Positions 8,058 through 16,831 of a stretch of 64,000 bases of DNA are shown piece by piece. How positions within the stretch are numbered: the first letter of the stretch is position 1; each line of letters begins with the position of its first letter. Below the pieces are notes generated by a model that was given only the letters and a program-made list of their open reading frames with translations, was not told where the DNA came from and searched no databases. This DNA is from Gammaproteobacteria bacterium (GTDB lineage: Bacteria; Pseudomonadota; Gammaproteobacteria; Pseudomonadales; Pseudohongiellaceae), in the NCBI GenBank assembly GCA_030654835.1, contig JAURWS010000055.1, positions 62,001-126,000 on the forward strand, written 5' to 3'. A program made the position numbers and the translations under genes.

Positions 8058-9476
8058 CTAATTGTCGACGCGATCGCGGAATTGGGAAGAGAGCGATTCG
8101 ATTGCGGGAATATTGATGGTCACGCGACAGCCGCGTTGGTCCGTCCTGTTGCTGACATTGATGTCGCCTCCATGCGCTTCAATAATCTGTTGCGAAATCA
8201 CAAGGCCAATTCCTGATCCGTGCGGCTTGGTCGTATAAAAAGGGACGAACAGATTGTCCAGACTTTGAATACCTTCTCCAGAGTCCACAATGGTGATAGT
8301 CAGCCTCTTATCGTGCACTTCCCAATCGACAACAATCGGGAGAGGAGGGGCGCCTAACTTCGCACTTGATCTCTCAGTTGACTCGATGGCGTTCTTGATC
8401 AGATTGATCAGAACCTGTTCCATCAGAAGCGGATCGATGACTACTTCAGTTTCACTGCCGTTGATATCGATAGCACTGTTCGGAAAAAGGCTGACAACTC
8501 GACGGATCAACTGCAACAGCTCAACCTTCCTTTTCGATAGCGTCGGCAGTTGCGCAATCTGCTGATGGTTCTTCACAAACTCGGCCATCGATTCTGCACG
8601 GTGGCTGATAATGGAGATGCCGTCGACCAATTCCTTGCGTAGTTCTGCGTCCTTCTCTCGCAATCGCACCTGCTTGCTCAGCGCATTGCTCAACGAGACT
8701 AGGGGCGCAAGGGAATTATTGATCTCATGACTGAGCACGCGGATCAGGTTTCGCCAAGCTTTGCGTTCTTCTGACTTTAGCAGCTTCGATACATCGGTGA
8801 TGAACAGCAGGCTGTTGGAGTGGCCGTCGGCGATGAAGCGCTCAACGTGCAGGCGGAATCGTCCACGCGCTTTCGCGATGTCCAGATCGAGGACGCGCGT
8901 TTCTCCGGCTTGAAACTGATTCGCTATCTGCAACGCTGGAGGAAGCTGAAGCGCTTCCACGCCGTAGTTAGAATTCTCGGGAGGAACGCCAAGTAGTTTC
9001 TCCGCAGCAGGATTGATGAACTGCATGCGGCCGTCTTTCCCCCACGCAATTATCGAGACATCAATCTGGTCGATGATCTTCCTGACCAGCAAGAGGCTTT
9101 CCTCGGACTGCAGTCGCTGCTGCTGCGAGGCCCTTGCCAGCGCGTTGATCGTTCCGACAAGTTCCCCGAGTTCCCCGCTTTCCCGCTCAGCAACTCCGCG
9201 CAGAGAGTGATCACCCTGGATGATGGATTCGAGCAGATTGTGCAGGTTGCGATACTGGTCCTGCGTTCTGCGCCAGATTGTCATGACGCAATGCAGCGTC
9301 AGGAATGCAAGGAGGCATCCCGCAATACCGATGAGGTAGCCAGAGACATCGAAGAACCAGAGAGTTGCAACCAGAAGTATGGAAGGAATAGCGGTGCCGG
9401 CGAGCGTGATTAGAGCGAGCTTTCTCTCGAAGCTGAGTTTCTCGCCTTTTGTGTTCGCCTCGCGCAAGTATTTCAC
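8058..9476 (-). CDS. PAS-containing sensor histidine kinase (NtrY/NtrB-like)
   Basis: The 472-residue membrane kinase has two transmembrane helices (about 20-42 and 47-67), a HAMP-like linker, a PAS domain (about 130-230), a DHp domain with phosphorylated His250 in VLSHEINNSLAPL, and an ATPase domain. N and G boxes are visible as LINLIKNAIES, DSGEGI and GSGIGLVIS. It should phosphorylate the response regulator encoded directly upstream. The gene begins with GTG 17 bases after the regulator's stop. The short loop between the two helices suggests that it senses a membrane or cytoplasmic signal rather than a large periplasmic ligand. It is the last gene of the exporter operon. Confidence 0.9.
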   Translation of the reverse strand: MKYLREANTKGEKLSFERKLALITLAGTAIPSILLVATLWFFDVSGYLIGIAGCLLAFLTLHCVMTIWRRTQDQYRNLHNLLESIIQGDHSLRGVAERESGELGELVGTINALARASQQQRLQSEESLLLVRKIIDQIDVSIIAWGKDGRMQFINPAAEKLLGVPPENSNYGVEALQLPPALQIANQFQAGETRVLDLDIAKARGRFRLHVERFIADGHSNSLLFITDVSKLLKSEERKAWRNLIRVLSHEINNSLAPLVSLSNALSKQVRLREKDAELRKELVDGISIISHRAESMAEFVKNHQQIAQLPTLSKRKVELLQLIRRVVSLFPNSAIDINGSETEVVIDPLLMEQVLINLIKNAIESTERSSAKLGAPPLPIVVDWEVHDKRLTITIVDSGEGIQSLDNLFVPFYTTKPHGSGIGLVISQQIIEAHGGDINVSNRTDQRGCRVTINIPAIESLSSQFRDRVDN

Positions 9477-9493
9477 CAGTCACTCAGAGTCTT

Positions 9494-10873
9494 CTATTTC
9501 CACCGGAATTTTTCCAGCCGCCGGTAGAGTGCGCTTTTGCTCATGCCCAGCGATCTGGCTGCCTCGACTCCGTTGCCATCGAATTTCTGCATTCTTCTGG
9601 TGATCGCGTTCCTTTCGATCTGCTCGAACGTGGCGTCATCGTCGCAACTCTCCAAAGGCAATGCACTGGTTGCCGAGTCAGGTTGGCAGTTCAAGTCAGA
9701 AGAATCAATTCTGCCTTCTCTGCAAAGAATGACGGACCTCTCAATTGTATTGGATAACTCGCGGATATTACCGGGCCAGGAATAGCGAGTGAGTTGCTCC
9801 ATGGCATCGGAAGTGAACTCTACATTCGGCTTGTTGTACTTGCTGCCGAATTTTTCCAGAAAGTGTTTGGCCAGCGGCAGGATGTCTTCGGTGCGCTCAC
9901 GCAGTGAAGGTACCCGTAGCGTGATGGTGTTGATGCGGTACAGCAAGTCCTGGCGGAATCTGCCCGCGACGACAGCCTGATTGAGATCACTGTTCGTGGC
10001 TGCAACCAAACGACATTGACTTTCCTGAGTGCGGGAAGACCCGACACGTTCGAAGCGCCGTTCCTCAAGAACTCTCAGCAGCTTCACCTGTTGAGAGAGA
10101 GGAATATTGCCAATCTCATCCAGAAACAATGTGCCTTGCCCGGCCAGCTCGAAGCGCCCGATGCGGTTTTCTCTCGCATCGGTGAAGGCTCCCTTCACAT
10201 GACCGAACATCTCGCTCTCAAACAGAGACTCGGAAATCGAGCCCATATTGACGCTGACATAGTCCTGATGCTCGCGCCCGGAAAGTAAATGTACTCTGTG
10301 TGCGAGTACGCTCTTTCCCGTGCCATTCTCGCCGGTCAGAAGCACAGTGGCATCGCTTCTTGCCACCTGCGCAAGTTGTGACATCAACTCCGCCATGACT
10401 CGCGACTTTCCAACGACCAGAGAATTCGCAGAAGTCAGTTGCTCGCTCAGGATCTTGTTTCTCTCTTCCAGCGTTCTGGATTTCTTTTCGCTCTGCTCCA
10501 GCAGTATCTGACTTCTGATCACCGACAGCAGACGATCGTTGTCCCACGGCTTCTGAATGAAATCCCGCGCACCTCTGCGCATCGCTTCGACCGCCAGTTC
10601 GACATTGCCCCACGCAGTCATCACCACAATGGGCATCTGGTCATCGAGCTTTCTGACACTGGCGATCAACTCCAGCCCCTCACTGCCAGATGTCGTGTCC
10701 CGCGCGTAATTCAAGTCCATCAACAGCAGGTTGAAGCTGGACTTGCCCAGCGCGAGCAGCACTTCGTGCGGGCTGTTGGCAGCACTGACACGATAGCCCT
10801 CGGTTTCAAGCAAATACCTCAGGGCCAGGACAATGTCCGGATCGTCATCGGCAATGAGGATGTGACTGTTCAT
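9494..10873 (-). CDS. NtrC-family sigma-54-dependent response regulator
   Basis: The 459-residue protein has a receiver domain (phosphoacceptor Asp53 in LLMDLNY, Lys in DFIQKPW), an AAA+ domain (Walker A GENGTGKS, DEIGN Walker B region) and a Fis-type helix-turn-helix C-terminus (ARSLGMSKSALYRRL). The sigma-54 contact loop reads GAFTDA rather than the usual GAFTGA, so its dependence on sigma-54 should be regarded as likely rather than certain. It starts nine bases after the exporter permease gene and is followed by its probable cognate kinase. It probably controls the exporter operon; I found no clear -24/-12 element directly upstream of the first gene. Confidence 0.9.
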   Translation of the reverse strand: MNSHILIADDDPDIVLALRYLLETEGYRVSAANSPHEVLLALGKSSFNLLLMDLNYARDTTSGSEGLELIASVRKLDDQMPIVVMTAWGNVELAVEAMRRGARDFIQKPWDNDRLLSVIRSQILLEQSEKKSRTLEERNKILSEQLTSANSLVVGKSRVMAELMSQLAQVARSDATVLLTGENGTGKSVLAHRVHLLSGREHQDYVSVNMGSISESLFESEMFGHVKGAFTDARENRIGRFELAGQGTLFLDEIGNIPLSQQVKLLRVLEERRFERVGSSRTQESQCRLVAATNSDLNQAVVAGRFRQDLLYRINTITLRVPSLRERTEDILPLAKHFLEKFGSKYNKPNVEFTSDAMEQLTRYSWPGNIRELSNTIERSVILCREGRIDSSDLNCQPDSATSALPLESCDDDATFEQIERNAITRRMQKFDGNGVEAARSLGMSKSALYRRLEKFRWK

Positions 10874-10882
10874 GTACTTTGT

Positions 10883-13339
10883 TTACTCATACTTCAGCGC
10901 TTCACTCGGCTCCATCGCCAGCACTCTTCTGATCGGATGATAGACTGCAATCAGTACCGTTGAAAACAACACACTGATCACGAGGACTGCCGCCAGTATC
11001 GCCGTCAGTAGAAACTCCGACCCCATCGCCTGCAGAATCGACACTGTGAACGGCAGGCCTGCCAGCATCGCGAGAACGAAGCCAGTCAGCACCTGTTTAC
11101 TGCCGCGCAGAACGAAGGTGCGGCTGATGATGCGATCTGTGGCACCCAGCGCCCGGCGCGTTGCGATGTCTCTGGCATGCACGTTGATGTCATTCTTGGC
11201 CAACCCGAAGATGCCAGTGATGGCCAACAGGAAGGAGAAAGAGCCGCAACCGATGATGATCCTCATCCCGAATTTCAAGGTCTGAGCGTTGGACTGCTGC
11301 TGCTGCGCCCAGTCCGTGATACTCACCCCTACCGACGAATTGATCTGGCGAACTGTTTGCGTGATTATCCGGGCGGTCACACCTGGTTCAGCCACGCTCC
11401 GAATCAATACACTGACACTCTCTGCATCAACCTGGTTCAGCGGCAGATAGACCATAGCGGTTACAGGAGCAAATATACCCCGGCCTGTGAGCGGGGTATC
11501 AGTGGTCACTCCTACGATGCGTCGCCATACGCCGTCTCCGGCCTCGCCCAGGGAAGACACCCGCAGACTCTTGCCAATGGCGGACTCGTCTGGCCACAGA
11601 CGCTCGGCAAGCGACTGGCTTATCACGGCCACACGTTCGCTTTCCGCGCCGTCGAAGGCACCCAAAGGGCGTCCCTCCAACAGAGTGGAGCCAATGATGT
11701 CCAACGCTCCAGAAGCGGTTTGAATGGGGACTGTTGGCCGCTGTTCGGCTGACGCATAGATTTCTCCTTCCTGTTCTATGGCGCGCGCCCCAACCGTCCC
11801 GAGCATCAGCACTTCTCTGACATCAGCTCGCTGAGCCAAGGCTGCGAGCACCGAGCGATTGAACTGAAGGCGCTCAGCGGCATCGTCATACTGATCGCCG
11901 AGGTTCAGTGCAACACTGTGCAGGTTCCTGGAGTCAATCACGGTGAACACTTGATTGACAGACACTAGAGCGGTGCCACCCAGGGTTCCCAGGTAGAGCA
12001 GCAGCGTAATCAATGCTATCGCGACTACTACCAGCGCGCGGCTGAACCGGCCTGATCGCAAACCCACAGCGCCTCTGCTGCCATCTTGCATGACAGAGTT
12101 AAAGTTGCCGTTGATCAGTCTCCAATTGGGAATGGCGCTGGTCACCATGATCATGAACAGGGAGAACAATACCACCGCAATCAGCGTTGATTCATCGACG
12201 GCAAAATTCCACCAGAAGGGAGCTCGCCCCTCTGCCGTGCTGTTGATGTAGATATTGAACACCTCCAGACAAACCCCGGCGACCAGCACTGCGATCACAG
12301 CGCCCCCGGCGGCAATCAGAATGCTTTCGCCCATTGTCTGCATCAGCAACCTAATTCGGGGTGCGCCGAGTGCCACTCTTATCGACGTATCCTTGAGGCG
12401 CTCATTCGTCCTGGCCAGCAGCAGCGTGCTGGTGTTGATACAAGCCAGCAGGAACACCAGGCCGGTCAGCAGATTCATGACTGCGAGAGACACCATGCTG
12501 TCGACGCTGCCCATGATCTTCATTGGTATGGAGGTCACGAAACCGGTATCAACGTGCTCCAGTAGTTGAGGATAAGTGTCCAGGCCGTTGTCCTCAATCG
12601 GTGGATACTGCTGACGAATATTTCGCATCAAATTGTCGATTTCGGCGCTGGCTTCTGCATGAGAGACGCCGTTCTTGAGTCGACCGTAGGCCGATACGGG
12701 TACGAGATCGTTCAGCAGGGGAGCAATTTGCGCAGTGGTTGCGGGTAACCACATTTGTGTCACCAACGGAAACCTGTAGTCTTCGGGCATGACGCCGACG
12801 ACACGAGTCGGGATGTTCTCCACCGCGATCACTTTGCCGACGATTTCACTGTCAGCATTGAATTCCTGCTGCCAGATATCATGGCCCAGTACTACAACCG
12901 GTTCCGCGTTGTCATTCTGGTCAAAACTCTGCAGCGTTCTGCCTTGAGCTGCGGCAGTGGCTGAGAGGGCAAACATGTTCCACTCAGTACGAATAGCCGT
13001 TATGCCGTATACGATGTCGTCAGATTCTACGGATACGCGTTGAGAGGTATAGATGCCCACATTCTCCAGCGACGTAATGTTCTGCCGGATCTGTGCGAAC
13101 TCGAAAGCTTTGAAGGGCCAGCAGTCATTGAGCTTGCTTCCGGTGCACACTTCTACAATGGATTTGCCATTCTCAAGTGGAATGGCTTTATAGGCCAACG
13201 TGTAACTCATGGTGAACGTGAACACACTCAGACCCAGCCCGCCAGCCAGCACGAGAATTGACAGCAATGTAAATCCCGGACTCTTGACCAAGAGTCGGAA
13301 TGAGTGCTTCAGATCAGATTTGGTGAACAGCTTGCGCAT
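10883..13339 (-). CDS. MacB/FtsX-type ABC exporter permease (ADOP-like)
   Basis: The 818-residue protein contains two MacB-type halves. Each has a transmembrane helix, a large periplasmic domain (MacB_PCD-like, for example DDIVYGITAIRTEWNMFAL and GRTLQSF) and an FtsX-type three-helix block. This duplicated single-chain architecture is that of the ADOP permeases. It should form a tripartite MacAB-like export system, or act as a mechanotransmitter, with the adjacent ATPase and adaptor. The ATG at 13339 is preferred because GGGGAG lies upstream; an in-frame extension to 13396 would lie wholly within the ATPase gene. It overlaps the end of the ATPase gene by 26 bases. Confidence 0.9.
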   Translation of the reverse strand: MRKLFTKSDLKHSFRLLVKSPGFTLLSILVLAGGLGLSVFTFTMSYTLAYKAIPLENGKSIVEVCTGSKLNDCWPFKAFEFAQIRQNITSLENVGIYTSQRVSVESDDIVYGITAIRTEWNMFALSATAAAQGRTLQSFDQNDNAEPVVVLGHDIWQQEFNADSEIVGKVIAVENIPTRVVGVMPEDYRFPLVTQMWLPATTAQIAPLLNDLVPVSAYGRLKNGVSHAEASAEIDNLMRNIRQQYPPIEDNGLDTYPQLLEHVDTGFVTSIPMKIMGSVDSMVSLAVMNLLTGLVFLLACINTSTLLLARTNERLKDTSIRVALGAPRIRLLMQTMGESILIAAGGAVIAVLVAGVCLEVFNIYINSTAEGRAPFWWNFAVDESTLIAVVLFSLFMIMVTSAIPNWRLINGNFNSVMQDGSRGAVGLRSGRFSRALVVVAIALITLLLYLGTLGGTALVSVNQVFTVIDSRNLHSVALNLGDQYDDAAERLQFNRSVLAALAQRADVREVLMLGTVGARAIEQEGEIYASAEQRPTVPIQTASGALDIIGSTLLEGRPLGAFDGAESERVAVISQSLAERLWPDESAIGKSLRVSSLGEAGDGVWRRIVGVTTDTPLTGRGIFAPVTAMVYLPLNQVDAESVSVLIRSVAEPGVTARIITQTVRQINSSVGVSITDWAQQQQSNAQTLKFGMRIIIGCGSFSFLLAITGIFGLAKNDINVHARDIATRRALGATDRIISRTFVLRGSKQVLTGFVLAMLAGLPFTVSILQAMGSEFLLTAILAAVLVISVLFSTVLIAVYHPIRRVLAMEPSEALKYE

Positions 13340-14069
13340 TATCGCTTTTCTCCCCGTTAACACGCCTGAGTACTTCGTCCTGTACGATCTGCCCATCGAA
13401 CAGCTCTACGTATCGTTGTGCTCTTCTGGCAGAGGCCGGGTCATGTGTCACCATGCAAATGGTGGCGCCATCCCGATTGAGTTTTTCGAGTAGCCGCATC
13501 ACGATTTCTGCGTTCTTGGAGTCCAGGTTGCCACAGGGCTCATCGGCAAGAAGTATCGCTGGCTTGCCGGCGATTGCTCTGGCGACCGCTGCTCTCTGCT
13601 GTTGTCCTCCCGATGGTTGCGAGGGGAAGTGATCCATGCGTGTCGTCATGCCCACCACTTCCAGCGCGGACATGACTCTCTCTTCAATCTCTGGCCCCTT
13701 CAGATCCTGTCGATACGTCAACGGCAGTTCGACGTTCTCGTAAATGGTGAGATCGCTGATCAGATTGAAGGATTGAAAAATGAAGCCGATTTCCTTGTTG
13801 CGCAGCCGCGCGCGTTCGTCTCGGCTGAGCTGAGAGGCATTATGTCCATCCAGCAGATACTCGCCTGAGCTGGCGACGTCCAGCAATCCGAGAATGGATA
13901 ACAGCGTGGATTTTCCGCATCCCGATTGGCCCGCGATGGCAATGAACTCGCCCTGACCGATGCGAAGATTGATGTTCTGCAACGCATGCGTTTCCAGAGC
14001 TTCTGTTGCATAGACCCTGGTGATCGCTTTCAACTCGATGACTGGCTGGCTTGAATTTTTATCTGTCAT
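13314..14069 (-). CDS. MacB/LolD-type ABC transporter ATPase
   Basis: The 251-residue ATPase shows Walker A (GQSGCGKST, about residues 39-47), Q-loop (FIFQSFNLISDLT), a signature reading PSGGQQQR in place of LSGGQ, Walker B with catalytic Glu (ILLADEPCGNLDS) and the H-loop (CMVTHD). The DEPCGNLD wording is characteristic of the LolD/MacB/FtsE branch. AAGGA precedes the ATG. It lies 10 bases after the adaptor and overlaps the permease start, so all three exporter parts are made together. The Leu-to-Pro change at the start of the signature motif is common in this branch. Confidence 0.93.
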   Translation of the reverse strand: MTDKNSSQPVIELKAITRVYATEALETHALQNINLRIGQGEFIAIAGQSGCGKSTLLSILGLLDVASSGEYLLDGHNASQLSRDERARLRNKEIGFIFQSFNLISDLTIYENVELPLTYRQDLKGPEIEERVMSALEVVGMTTRMDHFPSQPSGGQQQRAAVARAIAGKPAILLADEPCGNLDSKNAEIVMRLLEKLNRDGATICMVTHDPASARRAQRYVELFDGQIVQDEVLRRVNGEKSDNAQAVHQI

Positions 14070-14079
14070 GAATCAGTCC

Positions 14080-15336
14080 TTATCGTATCAGTATCCGTTC
14101 GTGGTTTTCCCAGGCGCTGGGATCGGAGATTATCACGCGATCCCCAGCCTCCAACCCCTCAAGCACTTCAATATGATTGCTGGATGCCTCGCCAAAGCGA
14201 ACGGGAATTCTATCGGCGAATGCGCCGTCCTCGCTCAGCTTGTAGATGTTCGCTTGCCGTGATGCCTGGGCAAAGACTGGCCTTCGTACAAATTTCGTCT
14301 CGGAGATGTGGGCTATTTCAATGGTGGCCTCGATATTCAGTTCCGGGCGGGCTTCAGAAGGTAACTCGTCCAACAATGTGATTTCGACTACAACGGTGCC
14401 ATCAACAACTGCTGGATCGATTCTCGATACCTCGCCCTTCACAATGGTGCTGCGGGTATTGATGTCCGCCTTCATGCCCAGCTCGATGCTGCTGACTTGA
14501 AGCTCGGGCACTTTCACCTCTGCGATGAGATCATCGGGCCTGACGATACGCGTCAGCAAGTCTCCTTGCCGCACTTGCTGGCCCTGTCGAAAACTCATCT
14601 CCTGCACGATCCCATCCAGTGACGCACGCACAGTCAGGTTGGCAACCTGCGTTCGAAGACGTTCAAGCGTTCCTTGCACCTGTCGGAGTCTCGCTCGCTG
14701 TGCGTCATCCCCCGCGCTCAGTGCCTCCTTGTGCTTTTCGAGCCGCTGCTGCAGAGACTCCCAGTGTTTCAGGACTTTCTCTACATTCAGGCGAGTTCGC
14801 TGGTGTTCCAGCTGGGAGATAATTTGTATCCCTCGACTCAACAGCTCGTCCATGGCCTGCAAGTCCAGATTCGCGTGCTGATAGTCAAGTTGTGCACTCT
14901 CTACTGCGGCCTGCAGGTCGAGAAGCTCAGACTCTCTGGTGATCTTCGCAGACGAATAGTCGGCCTCCATTGCCTCCGCTTCCAGTTGTGTGTCCTCCAG
15001 AAGCTGGAGCAATTGCGGATTACTCAGCTTGAGCACCGGGTCGCCCTTGGTGACACGATCCCCCGCGCGAACCATGACTTGTTCAATCAGCCCGTCTGAT
15101 TCTGCCCCGATGAAGAAGATACTCTCCGGGGCCAGCCGTCCGTAGCCGCTGACGGTGATCAGCAATTCTCCCTGGGTGACTGAATCCATGAGAATCGAAC
15201 CCGCATCCGCCATGTAAGTCACGTTGCGAAATCGATTGGCGTAGATCAGAAGTCCTGCAATGAGGAGCGCTCCGGCAATGAGGGTCCAGTATTTACGATA
15301 GAGAGGGGTTGTCTTTGTCACTTTTACGATGTCCAT
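14080..15336 (-). CDS. MacA/HlyD-type periplasmic adaptor of the ABC exporter
   Basis: The roughly 418-residue adaptor has an N-terminal membrane anchor (about residues 17-34), lipoyl halves around a long alpha-helical hairpin (about residues 100-230, rich in Glu, Gln and Leu heptads) and beta-barrel domains. It is the first gene of the adaptor-ATPase-permease-regulator-kinase operon and would connect the MacB-like permease to an outer-membrane channel. The start is uncertain: ATG at 15336 gives an MDI start common in relatives, and ATG at 15366 adds ten residues; neither has a good Shine-Dalgarno. Immediately beyond it, on the other strand, lies a truncated AbiEi gene, so its promoter may sit in remnant DNA. 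Confidence 0.88.
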   Translation of the reverse strand: MDIVKVTKTTPLYRKYWTLIAGALLIAGLLIYANRFRNVTYMADAGSILMDSVTQGELLITVSGYGRLAPESIFFIGAESDGLIEQVMVRAGDRVTKGDPVLKLSNPQLLQLLEDTQLEAEAMEADYSSAKITRESELLDLQAAVESAQLDYQHANLDLQAMDELLSRGIQIISQLEHQRTRLNVEKVLKHWESLQQRLEKHKEALSAGDDAQRARLRQVQGTLERLRTQVANLTVRASLDGIVQEMSFRQGQQVRQGDLLTRIVRPDDLIAEVKVPELQVSSIELGMKADINTRSTIVKGEVSRIDPAVVDGTVVVEITLLDELPSEARPELNIEATIEIAHISETKFVRRPVFAQASRQANIYKLSEDGAFADRIPVRFGEASSNHIEVLEGLEAGDRVIISDPSAWENHERILIR

Positions 15337-15364
15337 GGAGGACAAATAGAGCAGAGACTGTGCC

Positions 15365-15973
15365 ATGTATGTAATCGTTTGTTTTTTAAGATATAACCAC
15401 GGTGCTCAGCTTGCTGTGTTCCCAGTATCGGACTTCGCTTTAGAAGGGGATTCCCGATATTGGGAACCTGATCGATTGCCAGGCTGGGTGGGCAAACTGC
15501 CACTCACGGAACGCTTCGAGTCGTGCGGTCGCGGGCCATTTGATTTCCCGCCACTCCAGTTCGAGGTCAACGCGCCCGATCAGGTATTACTGGGCCAGGG
15601 ACTGCAGCGACTGTCGCCCACTGCAGGTTTGGAGCCAATCCTCGCGTCTTCTCCAGAACGAGCTATGCTTGAACTGTGCGACGCCCTCACGGACGCCGCG
15701 CTTGTCTACGAACTGGATGCGCTAATGCAGGGGATGACTACTTTACGCCCGCAGCGAGTCAGCATGTTGTTGCGCCATTGTCGGAGCATCAAGGCCAAGC
15801 GCTTGTTTCTAGCACAGGCGGACCGTCATCGTCATCGTCATGCCTGGCTGGAGCATGTGTCGCTTGCGCAGGTCGATCTGGGCCGTGGCAAACGTTCGCT
15901 GGTGCCGGGAGGGCGGCTGCATCCTGTTTATCAAATCACGTTGCCCGGAGATTTGGATGAGCAAACAAGATAA
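15365..15973 (+). pseudogene. 5'-truncated AbiEi-family antitoxin
   Basis: From about base 15395 the frame encodes the C-terminal two thirds of an AbiEi antitoxin. It includes the central LPGWVGKLPL segment, the SSPERAMLELCDAL motif, LRPQRVSMLLRHCRSIKAKRLF and the terminal VDLGRGKRSLVPGGRL / YQITLP stretch that ends this subfamily. The N-terminal winged-helix half is missing; the preceding residues resemble no AbiEi N-terminus, and the DNA runs straight into the divergent adaptor gene. The product would therefore lack DNA binding. It differs clearly from the intact AbiEi at 17-754, so it is not a duplicate of it. Family assignment is from memory of conserved motifs. Confidence 0.75.
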
Positions 15974-16004
15974 CCTTGGTTGTCGATTAACAACCGTTCG
16001 CTAG
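15957..16004 (+). pseudogene. Remnant start of an AbiEii toxin gene
   Basis: An ATG at 15957 overlaps the end of the AbiEi remnant by 17 bases, the position where abiEii should start. It reads only 15 codons (beginning MSKQDNLG) before a TAG at 16002. No nucleotidyltransferase motif follows in any frame, so almost the whole toxin gene has been lost. The assignment rests on position, not on recognisable domain sequence. Confidence 0.4.
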
Positions 16005-16027
16005 GCAACTACTCTTCAGAGCAACGG

Positions 16028-16206
16028 ATGGCTCGACTAAAGCACCCAAACAAGGAAGTGGAAGCCGCATTGCACCATGCTGAAGTTAATGGTTGGCGCA
16101 TTGTCACTGGTGGCAGTCACGCATGGGGCAAGATGTATTGCCCTTACAATGCCGATGTCTGCCGCTGCGGCGGGTCATCGACAATTGCATCCTGCGTAGT
16201 TAGTAG
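16028..16206 (+). pseudogene. HicA-like small toxin with internal deletion and frameshift
   Basis: The reading frame from ATG 16028 gives MARLKHPNKEVEAALHHAEV, then NGWRIVTGGSHAWGKMYCP with a GSH motif like that of HicA-fold mRNA interferases, then CRCGG. The sequence then stops looking like the family, but two bases out of frame the DNA reads RRVIDNC... to tandem stops at 16201-16206, which resembles the usual C-terminus of these small proteins. The simplest reading is a deletion of a few dozen codons between CRCG and RRVIDN that shifted the frame. The relationship to HicA and the expected C-terminus are recalled, not searched. Confidence 0.55.
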
Positions 16207-16227
16207 ATTCAACATGAGAAGCACTCA

Positions 16228-16749
16228 ATGGAATACACCTTCACCCTCAAATTCCATTTGCCCGACGAAACCATCAACGTCGACGACGCCATTGAGCGTC
16301 TCGGTGCCGCTGGCTGCGATGACGCCCTGATTGGCATCGGTCTCCCGGGCCGCATCGCACTGGAGTTCACCCGAGATGCCGACAGTGCCATCGCCGCGCT
16401 CAGCAGTGCGCTGGCAGATGTGAAGCGCGCCTTACCCTCGTCGCAGTTGATCGAAGTTTCCCCCGATCTGGTTGGCTTGACGGATGTAGCAGACAAAGTG
16501 GGAGTCTCGCGGCAGAACATGCGCAAGTTGATGTTGAATCATGCCTCCACGTTTCCGGTGCCCGTACACGAAGGCACGACGTCGCTCTGGCATCTGCTCG
16601 ATGTACTCGCGTGGCTACGGGAGAGGGGAGGTTATCTGGTCTCGCAGGAGTTGATGGAGGTTGCGCAGGTGGCGCTCTGGATGAATCTGCGGAAGGAGAG
16701 TGCGAGGCTGGACGATGCGCCTGAAGAACTGGGTCTGGATTTTGGTTGA
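16228..16749 (+). CDS. DNA-binding antitoxin-like partner of the HicA-like remnant
   Basis: The 173-residue protein begins MEYTFTLKFHLP, a beta-rich N-terminal half of about 80 residues. It ends with a helix-turn-helix-like segment (about residues 86-135: LVGLTDVADKVGVSRQNMRKLM, then SLWHLLDVLAWLRERGG). Such proteins are found directly after the small HicA-like gene and probably act as its antitoxin and autoregulator. Here the frame is complete while the presumed toxin is broken, and 21 bases separate the two. It ends close to the next promoter region. I know of no gene symbol. Confidence 0.6.
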   Translation: MEYTFTLKFHLPDETINVDDAIERLGAAGCDDALIGIGLPGRIALEFTRDADSAIAALSSALADVKRALPSSQLIEVSPDLVGLTDVADKVGVSRQNMRKLMLNHASTFPVPVHEGTTSLWHLLDVLAWLRERGGYLVSQELMEVAQVALWMNLRKESARLDDAPEELGLDFG

Positions 16750-16780
16750 CGTCGCTACGCCTTTTTCAAATTTTAAATGC

Positions 16781-16825
16781 TCATATACGAACGCTTATGA
16801 TGCATCGCCGCTCATATCTGATGAG
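16781..16825 (+). promoter_or_regulatory. Candidate promoter-operator of the hipB-like gene
   Basis: This AT-rich stretch directly before the hipB-like gene holds two inverted repeats: TCATA at 16781-16785 with TATGA at 16796-16800, and CTCAT at 16811-16815 with ATGAG at 16821-16825. A -10-like TATGAT starts at 16796. Paired palindromes overlapping the promoter are typical HipB operators, but binding here is inferred only. Confidence 0.4.
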
Positions 16826-16831
16826 GTTCTC

